DNA from: DATJGR01 sp963812255
Lineage (GTDB): Bacteria > Pseudomonadota > Gammaproteobacteria > Pseudomonadales > Azotimanducaceae
Length of the DNA stretch: 64,000 nt
Reading direction: 5' to 3'
NCBI GenBank assembly: GCA_963812255.1
Contig: CAWEUM010000005.1
Coordinates: 434,001 to 498,000 of the forward strand
This document shows positions 18,499 to 25,836 of this stretch, one piece after another. A program made the position numbers and the translations under genes. Within the stretch, counting starts at the first letter, position 1. Each line of letters starts with the position of its first letter. Below the pieces are notes generated by a model, which was given only the letters and a program-made list of their open reading frames with translations, was not told the origin of the DNA and did not search any database.

Positions 18499-20874
18499 TC
18501 AGCGTCGACGTGCTCCGAGGTCCGTTTCCAGAGCGCTGACAGCCGCGTCCATCAAAGCGTTGATATCAGTGTCGGTTAGCGTGCGCGAATGATGCTGCAG
18601 CGTCAAGCCTACTGCTACGCTTTTTTTATGAGAATCAATACCTTCCCCGTGATACAGATCAAATAGTCTGAAGTCGTCGAGCGCGTCGCCCAAAGTGCGT
18701 TCGACACAAGCGCGCACCGCAGCGGCGGACACGCCGCTATCGACGATCAGCGACAGATCACGACGCACGCTCGGATAGCGCGAGACTGGTCGATGCTCAG
18801 AGTGTCGCCGCACGAGGACTCTTTGAGCGTCGAGTTCGAACAAGTAAACCTCTCCTTTGATGTCGAGCCGATGCGCCAACTCCGGGTGCAACCGGCCAAG
18901 TCGTCCGAGCGCGACGTCACCGTCCCATACCGTCGCCGATTGCCCAGGGTGCAGCACCGGATCCGCAGCGTTTCGATACGTCACCGATGCATAACCGCTG
19001 TATTCGAGCACGCGCTCGACATCACCTTTGAGATCGAAGAAGTCGAGCATCGCGGCGTCATTGGCCCAGTTCTCTGGCAGCCGTGTACCCCACAACACGC
19101 CACCGAGCCGCATCGGCTGTTGCAAAGTGTCGCCGGCTGAAAAACACCGTCCCAACTCGAACAGACGCACGCGCGCTTGCTGACGGCTCGCATTGCCCAG
19201 CAACGCCTTCAACAAGCCGGGAAACAGCGTCGTGCGCATCACCGACATGTCCTGTGACAGCGGATTCGTCAACGAAACGACGCGCGCGCGGGGATCGAGC
19301 AGATCCGCCAATGCCGGGTCGATGAAGCTATAGGTAATCGCTTCCTGATAGCCGAGACTCGCGAGCAGCCGCTTCAGCGCACCGGGAGGCGTCACGTCGC
19401 GCGGTAATCGCCCAAGCTCCAGGCGTGTCAACGGCATCCGCACCGGGATGCTTTGATAGCCGCGAACGCGACAGACCTCTTCGATCAGATCCACTTCGCG
19501 TTCGATGTCGAATCGATGACTCGGAACGTTGATCGACCAGATGTCGTCGTCACCACGTTCCAGCACCGGCTGAAATTCGAGACGCGCGAACGTATTCGAT
19601 ACTTCCTCGGTATCGGTCGGTTCGCCAACGTACAAATCGAGCCGCGAACGTCGCAGCGTGATCGTGCGGCGGCCCGGCAGATTGGCTACGGAGACCGTGT
19701 CGATGACGGGACCGGGATGGCCGCCAACGATACCGAGCAACAACGCAGTCGCGCGTTCGATCGCGGCCGATTGCAGACCATGATCCACCCCTCTTTCAAA
19801 TCGTTGGGATGCATCGGTCTGCAGGCCGTAACGGCGCGCGGTACCGGCGATCGCGCGTGGCGCGAAGAATGCGCATTCGAGAAACACCTCACGCGTCTTC
19901 GCCATGATGCCGCTGCGCTCACCGCCCATCACGCCGGCAATCGCGATCGGTCCATTCGCGTCGGTGATCAACAGCGTTTCACCGTCGAGCGGAACCTCGC
20001 GGCCGTCGAGCAGCAACAGCTTCTCGCCTCCGTGCGCGCGGCGGACGACGATTTCTTTCTTCAGAATCGACAGATCGAATGCGTGCATCGGCTGGCCGAG
20101 TTCGAGCATCACGTAGTTAGTGATGTCTACGACCGGATCGATCGAGCGCAGGCCGGAACGGCGGAGCCGCTCGGACATCCACGTCGGCGTTCGCACCGTC
20201 GAATCGATATCGCGAATCACACGTCCGAGATAACGCGGACAACCGGCTCCGTCTTCAAGGCGCACTGGAAATTCGTCGTCGATCGACGCCGCCACCGGTG
20301 CGCAATCCGTGGCCGCGACCGCCTCACCAAACAGGACGCCGACCTCCCGTGCGATACCACGCAGGCTGAGGCAATCACCGCGATTCGGCGTCAACTCGAT
20401 GTCGAGACTGACGTCGTCCAGCAGCAGCGCCTCACGCAGCGCGTCGCCAGCGCGGTAGTCACCATAGAGCTCCATGACGCCGTCGGCGTCATCGCCAATG
20501 CCGAGTTCAGCACGGCTGCACAGCATTCCGTTCGATTCCACACCGCGCAGCGTCGATCTCTTGATTCGCAGTTCACCCGGAAGCAGCGCGCCCTCCCGGG
20601 CGAACGCGGTCATCAAACCGACGCGAACATTCGGTGCACCGCACACCACTTGATGCTCGCGGACACCGTCCCAAACACCGCACACCGAAAGCTTGGCCGC
20701 ATCGGGATGGCGTTCGACGGATCTCACTTCCGCCACGACGACATCCGTGAACTCTGCGGCGACCGCATCGACTACCTCGATCTGCAGCCCCGCCATCGTC
20801 AACCGTTCGGCGAGCTCCGTCGTACCGACCGGTGGACTGACGGCCTGCCGCAGCCACGCTTCGCTGATCTTCAT
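18499..20874 (-). CDS. pheT: Phenylalanine--tRNA ligase beta subunit
   Basis: A 791-residue beta chain of the (alpha-beta)2 enzyme that charges tRNA-Phe. It starts MKISEAWLRQAV, followed by the EMAP/tRNA-binding-like domain, the B3/B4 editing domain (HDLSILKKEIVVRRA region), and the C-terminal anticodon-binding FDX-ACB domain (HRPVSRYPSVRRDLSLIVD). Length matches the usual 790-800. I chose the ATG at 20874 because the protein then begins at the family N-terminus; the longer frame upstream overlaps pheS. It follows pheS by 16 bases. Confidence 0.97.
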   Translation of the reverse strand: MKISEAWLRQAVSPPVGTTELAERLTMAGLQIEVVDAVAAEFTDVVVAEVRSVERHPDAAKLSVCGVWDGVREHQVVCGAPNVRVGLMTAFAREGALLPGELRIKRSTLRGVESNGMLCSRAELGIGDDADGVMELYGDYRAGDALREALLLDDVSLDIELTPNRGDCLSLRGIAREVGVLFGEAVAATDCAPVAASIDDEFPVRLEDGAGCPRYLGRVIRDIDSTVRTPTWMSERLRRSGLRSIDPVVDITNYVMLELGQPMHAFDLSILKKEIVVRRAHGGEKLLLLDGREVPLDGETLLITDANGPIAIAGVMGGERSGIMAKTREVFLECAFFAPRAIAGTARRYGLQTDASQRFERGVDHGLQSAAIERATALLLGIVGGHPGPVIDTVSVANLPGRRTITLRRSRLDLYVGEPTDTEEVSNTFARLEFQPVLERGDDDIWSINVPSHRFDIEREVDLIEEVCRVRGYQSIPVRMPLTRLELGRLPRDVTPPGALKRLLASLGYQEAITYSFIDPALADLLDPRARVVSLTNPLSQDMSVMRTTLFPGLLKALLGNASRQQARVRLFELGRCFSAGDTLQQPMRLGGVLWGTRLPENWANDAAMLDFFDLKGDVERVLEYSGYASVTYRNAADPVLHPGQSATVWDGDVALGRLGRLHPELAHRLDIKGEVYLFELDAQRVLVRRHSEHRPVSRYPSVRRDLSLIVDSGVSAAAVRACVERTLGDALDDFRLFDLYHGEGIDSHKKSVAVGLTLQHHSRTLTDTDINALMDAAVSALETDLGARRR

Positions 20875-20890
20875 GCGTGCACCCTTCCCC

Positions 20891-21916
20891 TTAGCCCGCT
20901 GAGTTGAATTGCTGCAGGAAGCGCAGGTCATTGTCGAAGAACGAACGCAGATCCTCGACGCGGTACAGCAGCTTCGCCAATCGGTCCACACCGAAGCCGA
21001 ACGCAAAGCCGGTGTATCGCTCGGCGTCGATGCCCGACATGTCGAAAACGCTCGGATGCACCATGCCGCAGCCCATCACTTCGAGCCATCCAGTCTGTCC
21101 GCACGACCTGCAACCCGATCCGCGGCACTGCACGCACTCCACATCGACTTCGGCAGACGGTTCCGTGAAGGGGAAATACGACGGACGGAAACGCACGCCC
21201 AACGGCTGTTCGAAGAAGCGTTGCAGGAACTCGATCACGGTGCCTTTCAGGTCGGCAAAGCTGATGCCTTCGTCGACGACGAGTCCTTCGAGCTGATGAA
21301 ACATCGGACTGTGCGTTGCATCGACGTCGTCGCGGCGATACACGCGCCCGGGACAAACGATGCGGATCGGCGGCGTCTGACCCTCCATCACCCGCACCTG
21401 AACCGGTGACGTATGAGTACGCAAGACCAGGCCGTTGTTCAGATAGAACGTGTCGTGCATCGCACGTGCCGGATGGTGAGCTGGGATGTTGAGCGCTTCG
21501 AAATTGTGATAGTCGTCTTCGATCTCTGGACCATCCACAACCGCATACCCGGCGGCGGCAAAGATCTGCTCCATGCGTTCGAGCGCCAGACTCACCGGGT
21601 GCAGCCCCCCGGCCGACTGACGCCTGCCCGGCAACGTGATGTCGAGTGTCTCGCTGTCGAGCGCAGCGCTCAGTTGCTCGGAACGCAACGCAATCCCACG
21701 CGCGTCGAGCCAGCCCTGCAGCATTTGCTTGGCCTCATTGATTGCGGCGCCTGCCGCAGGACGCTGGTCGGCAGGTAGTGCGCCCAACGACTTGAGCTGC
21801 GCGGTCAGAGTCCCTTTCTTACCGAGAAACCGCACCCGAATGTCGTCGAGTGCGCGTAGGTCCTTCGATTCCGCGATCGCTGTCCGCGCATCGGCGATGA
21901 TGTCGCTGAGGTTCAT
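20891..21916 (-). CDS. pheS: Phenylalanine--tRNA ligase alpha subunit
   Basis: A 341-residue class II synthetase chain: N-terminal coiled coil, then motif 2 around SPMFHQLEGLVVDEGISF and motif 3 GFAFGFGVDRLAKLLY, with the specificity region WLEVMGCGMVHPSVF. It forms the catalytic half of PheRS with PheT. The ATG overlaps the stop of an upstream 30-codon leader ORF rich in Phe (see that entry), suggesting translational coupling and attenuation. Confidence 0.97.
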   Translation of the reverse strand: MNLSDIIADARTAIAESKDLRALDDIRVRFLGKKGTLTAQLKSLGALPADQRPAAGAAINEAKQMLQGWLDARGIALRSEQLSAALDSETLDITLPGRRQSAGGLHPVSLALERMEQIFAAAGYAVVDGPEIEDDYHNFEALNIPAHHPARAMHDTFYLNNGLVLRTHTSPVQVRVMEGQTPPIRIVCPGRVYRRDDVDATHSPMFHQLEGLVVDEGISFADLKGTVIEFLQRFFEQPLGVRFRPSYFPFTEPSAEVDVECVQCRGSGCRSCGQTGWLEVMGCGMVHPSVFDMSGIDAERYTGFAFGFGVDRLAKLLYRVEDLRSFFDNDLRFLQQFNSAG

Positions 21917-22005
21917 GGGTTCTCCAAAAACGAGCTTGCTCCAAACGAAAAAGGGAAGCGGCAGTGACTGCCCTTCCCTTGTGCAAACGTCTTCCGGGAG
22001 GGCAT
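21913..22005 (-). CDS. Putative Phe-rich leader peptide of pheST
   Basis: A 30-codon open frame between rplT and pheS, too short for standard gene callers. It begins ATG at 22005 with GGAGG nine bases upstream and contains five Phe codons, three of them packed in the segment RFPFSF (residues 16-21). Its TGA overlaps the pheS ATG (ATGA on the minus strand). The family precedent is the E. coli pheM leader in the same rplT-pheS gap; the sequence here is different, so homology of function is inference. Confidence 0.6.
   Translation of the reverse strand: MPSRKTFAQGKGSHCRFPFSFGASSFLENP
21948..21980 (-). terminator. Intrinsic terminator/attenuator hairpin before pheS
   Basis: On the minus strand, AAGGGAAG and GGCAG pair with CTGCC and CTTCCCTT around the loop TCA, with one bulged G, giving about 13 base pairs. 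The 3' arm runs into five T residues. It lies inside the Phe-rich leader ORF, so it could end the rpmI-rplT message and regulate pheST by attenuation. Confidence 0.75.
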
Positions 22006-22045
22006 CAGCGCTGGCCTCCAGAAGACGGACGATTTCGAGTGCTAG

Positions 22046-22405
22046 CTAGGCCGCAAGCGCGGATTTGGCTTGTTCGGCAAGTGCACCGAAGGCTGTCTTC
22101 TGGTGCATTGCGAGATCTGCCAATACGCGCCGGTCTACTTCGATCGCCGCCTTCTTGAGGCCGGCGATAAACAAGCTATACGACAGCCCATGTTCGCGCG
22201 CTGCCGCGTTGATCCGAACGATCCACAGCGACCGGAACTGGCGCTTTCTCTGACGGCGATCGCGATACGCATACTGGCCCGCCTTGATGACGGCCTGCTT
22301 CGCGGTCTTGTAAGAGCGGCTGCGAGCGCCGTAGTAGCCCTTTGCAAGCTTCAGCACCTTCTTGTGACGGGCGTGTGCCGTGACGCCATGTTTGACTCTT
22401 GGCAT
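22046..22405 (-). CDS. rplT: 50S ribosomal protein L20
   Basis: A 119-residue L20: MPRVKHGVTAHARHKKVLKLAKGYYG is the family N-terminus and RRQRKRQFRSLWIVRINAAA the rRNA-binding core. It is an early-assembly 23S rRNA-binding protein and in E. coli represses the infC-rpmI-rplT message by binding an mRNA pseudoknot. It lies 12 bases after rpmI. Confidence 0.98.
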   Translation of the reverse strand: MPRVKHGVTAHARHKKVLKLAKGYYGARSRSYKTAKQAVIKAGQYAYRDRRQRKRQFRSLWIVRINAAAREHGLSYSLFIAGLKKAAIEVDRRVLADLAMHQKTAFGALAEQAKSALAA

Positions 22406-22417
22406 AGCGTTCTCCCG

Positions 22418-22618
22418 TCAGCGCGCTTTCTTCGGCAACATTCGGTCGAGCAGACCGACGTCCGAGGGTGATACCGGACCGAGGCCGCGCAACTGACGTT
22501 TCCGCTTCGACGCTTTCTTGGTCAGGATGTGATTCTTGAATGCGCGGCGGTGCTTGTAGCCCTTCGCGGTGCGCCTGAAACGCTTTGCCGCGCCGCGATT
22601 GGTTTTCAATTTCGGCAT
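22418..22618 (-). CDS. rpmI: 50S ribosomal protein L35
   Basis: A 66-residue, very basic L35: MPKLKTNRGAAKRFRRTAKG at the N-terminus and HILTKKASKRKRQLRGLGPV in the middle, the family signature. It follows infC by 70 bases and precedes rplT. Confidence 0.98.
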   Translation of the reverse strand: MPKLKTNRGAAKRFRRTAKGYKHRRAFKNHILTKKASKRKRQLRGLGPVSPSDVGLLDRMLPKKAR

Positions 22619-22688
22619 TTCAAATGACTCCGCATTGATAAATGTGCGGTCAGCGCACCCGCGCGGACCGCTTCATGAGTAGTGGTGA

Positions 22689-23228
22689 CTACTTCTTCTT
22701 TTTCTTTGGAGACAGCACCATCGTCACTTGGCGTCCTTCGAAGCGCGGCTGCGCTTCCACGCTGCCGTGTTCGACGAGGTCGCCTTCGATTCGCTGCATG
22801 AGTTGCATTCCAATTTCGGGATGCACCATCTCGCGGCCGCGAAATCGCAGTGACACCTTGGCTTTATCTCCGTCGCCCAGGAAACGAATCAGGTTGCGTA
22901 GTTTGACCTGATAATCGCCTTCCTCTGTACCGGGACGAAACTTCATCTCTTTGACCTGGATCTGCTTCTGCTTCTTACGCTGCGCAGACTTCTGCTTCTT
23001 CAGCTCGAACAGATGCTTTCCATAATCCATCACCTTGCACACCGGCGGCGCTGCATCCGGTGCGATCAGCACCAGATCCATCGCTACCTTGCGCGCTTCG
23101 GCGAGCGCTTCATCCCGAGTCACGATGCCAAGCTGTTCTCCAGCGGCACCAACCAAGCGTACTGGCGAAATACGAATGTCCTCGTTGATCTGAGAACGAT
23201 CGCCGCCTTTTGCTCCAGGTTTCTTAAT
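22689..23228 (-). CDS. infC: Translation initiation factor IF-3 (AUU start)
   Basis: A 179-residue IF-3 with the N-domain RLVGAAGEQLGIVTRDEALA and the C-domain VKLRNLIRFLGDGDKAKVSL, GREMVHPEIG. I place the start at the ATT at 23228: a GGAG lies eight bases upstream, and the GTG at 23237 would sit inside this Shine-Dalgarno. IF-3 uses AUU/AUC starts in many bacteria to repress its own translation, since it discriminates against non-standard start codons. Confidence 0.93.
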   Translation of the reverse strand: MKKPGAKGGDRSQINEDIRISPVRLVGAAGEQLGIVTRDEALAEARKVAMDLVLIAPDAAPPVCKVMDYGKHLFELKKQKSAQRKKQKQIQVKEMKFRPGTEEGDYQVKLRNLIRFLGDGDKAKVSLRFRGREMVHPEIGMQLMQRIEGDLVEHGSVEAQPRFEGRQVTMVLSPKKKKK

Positions 23229-23604
23229 AGGCAACACTCCAAAGCGATAAAGGCCCTACCGACCCTCCATGAGAAAGGCCCGTTCGGCTCGGACTCGATT
23301 GCAATGTCGCCGTCGGTCAACCGCCAGCCACATCGCGCCGCGGATTCTACTGGCCCCAGTTGCACGCTGCAACAGCGGTGTGGGCGATAACTCTTTGTCA
23401 TAGAACAATTTTCGCGACCACTTTCATGACGCGCACTCGGCGTCCGCGGAGGGAGCGTCAGAGCGACTCTGACCCTCGGACAAAATCGACGCACGCGCCG
23501 GCACGCAGCGCGCCCAGAATTGCAGTCGTACGGGGCCGATGGTAAGTTACGCGCCCTCCGGCGGGTCCTTGAGCACTTCGACGCGCCGTGTATCGGCTTT
23601 CTGC
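23229..23604. other. Region upstream of infC
   Basis: About 375 bases between the infC start and tRNA-Val, presumably with divergent promoters. No coding frame could be supported. The thrS gene usually found upstream of infC is absent. Confidence 0.5.
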
Positions 23605-23681
23605 AGGCGCGTAGCTCAGTTGGTTAGAGCACCACCTTGACATGGTGGGGGTCGGTGGTTCGAATCCACTCGCGCCTACCA
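23605..23681 (+). tRNA. tRNA-Val (anticodon GAC)
   Basis: A 77-base cloverleaf: acceptor AGGCGCG paired with CGCGCCT, D arm GCTCAGTTGGTTAGAGC, anticodon stem CCACC/GGTGG with loop TTGACAT (anticodon GAC), T loop GTTCGAATC and an encoded CCA at the 3' end. Confidence 0.96.
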
Positions 23682-24175
23682 ACAAACAATAACAAAAACA
23701 GTAAGTTACGAAAACCTCTTGGGTCGATTTTTCATTCCTACTAATTCTGCTACTTAACTAGGATCCGAACCATATCATTCATTCCCAACGCCTGTTCTAA
23801 GGGGCGATGAAATGACGAAGATCCAAGTTCTGAAGCAAGGCGAACTCACCGAAGGTTCGGCCCGCGCAGCGTGGGTGGGACCGCATCAATAAATTTGATG
23901 GCAAAACCGAAGAACGCTTCCTCGCCATTAGGAGCAAGCCCACCGAAGAAGCACCGGCCGGATGGCTCCTGCTTCTTCAAAAAACACGGTTACATAAAGG
24001 TCGGATAATTCTTGTAGACGCATTGCGCCAGCGCGCGCATGGTTCGTTGGCCTGCAAGCCCTTGCACGACGCAATGGCGGCGGACCCTAGAGGGCAGGGG
24101 CTTGTGGGCGCCACCTAATCCGCATCTAGTCTGTGAGTCGATCCACGCAGTTTCGATTCGGGTGTGTCGGCGACT
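23682..24175. other. Low-coding stretch after tRNA-Val
   Basis: About 490 bases of lower GC content than its surroundings. A 26-codon frame at 23813-23893 (MTKIQVLKQGELTEGSARAA and a few more residues) has a protein-like start but ends early. The composition and place behind a tRNA would fit the remnant of an inserted element; I found no integrase or direct repeat of the tRNA 3' end. Confidence 0.4.
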
Positions 24176-24505
24176 CTACTGCCTGCCGTTCTGCGACATC
24201 AGGTACGCAACGATCGTGTCGACGTCGCTCTCCGGGAACGGTGCACCGAACACGTTCTTCATCTTCAGGACTTCACCGCGCCACTGATCCTTCGTCAGTG
24301 GCGGCTGCGTGTAGATGTAGTCGACCGAGTGGCACGTCATACAGGAACCCAACGCAGTCTGCTGACCCGGCCCGGGTTGCAGTTGCGCGGTCTCGGCGGG
24401 TAGCTCGATCTTCACGACGCCCGAAACATCGCCCGCAAGCGCCGTGGACGACACGAATCCGACGCCCGCGGCCAGAATCGCGACGAAACGATTTCGCTGG
24501 TTCAT
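24176..24505 (-). CDS. sorB: Sulfite dehydrogenase cytochrome c subunit (SorB-like)
   Basis: A 109-residue secreted monohaem cytochrome c. A signal peptide (residues 1 to about 24, ending STALA) is followed by the haem site CMTCH and, toward the C-terminus, MKNVFGAPFPESDVDTIVAY with the probable Met axial ligand. It should take electrons from SorA in the periplasm. AGGAGG stands six bases before the ATG, and it follows sorA by ten bases. Confidence 0.88.
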   Translation of the reverse strand: MNQRNRFVAILAAGVGFVSSTALAGDVSGVVKIELPAETAQLQPGPGQQTALGSCMTCHSVDYIYTQPPLTKDQWRGEVLKMKNVFGAPFPESDVDTIVAYLMSQNGRQ

Positions 24506-24515
24506 CGTGCGCCTC

Positions 24516-25793
24516 CTATACCGCTCTAACGCGCACGGTTTCGACCACGTTGCGCATGTACCCGGATGGATTCCAGCGTGGCGCCGAGCGCTGTGACTCG
24601 CCGTTCGTATTGATCGCGAGACAACACAACTCATGCTGCCCCGCCTTCGGCGCGAACGTCGCGCGCCACGCGCGAAAGCTGTATTTGCCGTGATCCTTTC
24701 CGAGGACGGCTTCACTCCATGTCTTGCCGCCGTCGCTGGAAAACAGGACACGCGCGATACCGAATCCGCCGTCGAACGCGATGCCTGCGACTTCGGACGT
24801 GCGACCGGCGGCGACCGTCGTACCATCCGCAACACTGGTGATGAACGACCGAACGTCCATGCGGTTGATCGGCACCGTATTGCCCCCCTTCTCTCCGGGC
24901 TCGATGCACGCGCACGCGTTGTCCGGAATCCGATACGCCGGCTTCATCCAGAAGGTCTCGTCGACATGACCGACGACTTCGATGTCGGCGAGCATCTTCG
25001 TCCAGTACGTCGCATACCACCCCGGAACGACGAGGCGGACCGGATAGCCGTTCAGCAGCGGCAGCGGTTCGCCGTTCATCTCGTAAGCGACGATGACATC
25101 CTCGCCGAGGGCGACATCGATATCGAGCGCCTTGACGAAGTCGGGTGTGCTCGGCAGTACTGGACCGTCCGCGCCGTTGAACCTCACCTGTACGGCGCCG
25201 GCACCGACACCCGCTTTGTTCAAGATGTCGCGCAGCCGGACGCCCTTCCAAAGCGCATTGCCCATCGCGCCATTGCCCCACTGGCCGCCCGCGACACGCG
25301 GCGCGAAGAGCCCCCTGCCGTTGCCTGCGCATTGGCAGACCGCCGCCATCTCGACCGCTTCGAAACTGTGTCGCAGGTCGGCAACGCTCAGGGTCAACGG
25401 CGCGTTGACGAGTCCGTGGACATTGATGCGAAACGTTGCGGTATCGAGCATCGTCGGCACCGCTGCGAGATGCCAGCGCACGAAGAACGCATCGTTCGGC
25501 GTGAAAATCGCTTCACGCGTCGCGGCCGCCGCTTCGTTGAAGACCGAGAACGGCGTTTCCAACTGCACCGGACGCGCCGTCAGCAGGATCAGCTCGCGCT
25601 TCTGCGGATAGGTGGCCAGCAACCGCTTCCCGTTCTCCATCGGCAGCTTAATCGTCTTCTCGGCCGCAATGCCGAAGCCGCTACGCGCCGATAGCACGAG
25701 GCCGCCCAACGCAGCGGTTCCGATTCGGATGAACTTCCGGCGCGATGCGGCCGCAAGGCATCGCGAAGAGAACTCGAGATTGTCCGCACTCAT
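24516..25793 (-). CDS. sorA: Molybdopterin sulfite dehydrogenase catalytic subunit (SorA-like)
   Basis: A 425-residue periplasmic molybdoenzyme of the sulfite oxidase family. It has a Tat-type signal (SRRKFIRIGTAALGGLV), the Mo-ligand loop VCQCAGNGRGLF whose Cys precedes AGN, and the dimerisation domain with ARVLFSSDGGKTWSEAVLG. With SorB it oxidises sulfite to sulfate and feeds cytochrome c. ATG at 25793 is preferred over one at 25814. It lies 43 bases after ppsA on the same strand. Confidence 0.9.
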   Translation of the reverse strand: MSADNLEFSSRCLAAASRRKFIRIGTAALGGLVLSARSGFGIAAEKTIKLPMENGKRLLATYPQKRELILLTARPVQLETPFSVFNEAAAATREAIFTPNDAFFVRWHLAAVPTMLDTATFRINVHGLVNAPLTLSVADLRHSFEAVEMAAVCQCAGNGRGLFAPRVAGGQWGNGAMGNALWKGVRLRDILNKAGVGAGAVQVRFNGADGPVLPSTPDFVKALDIDVALGEDVIVAYEMNGEPLPLLNGYPVRLVVPGWYATYWTKMLADIEVVGHVDETFWMKPAYRIPDNACACIEPGEKGGNTVPINRMDVRSFITSVADGTTVAAGRTSEVAGIAFDGGFGIARVLFSSDGGKTWSEAVLGKDHGKYSFRAWRATFAPKAGQHELCCLAINTNGESQRSAPRWNPSGYMRNVVETVRVRAV

Positions 25794-25836
25794 CTTCAAC
25801 CCCCGCCACGACACCGTTGTCTGTGCAAGATGCGGT

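Noticed and set aside
19453..20907. Long plus-strand frame antisense to pheT
   Set aside because: pheT is unmistakable on the other strand; the antisense product has no domain and atypical composition.
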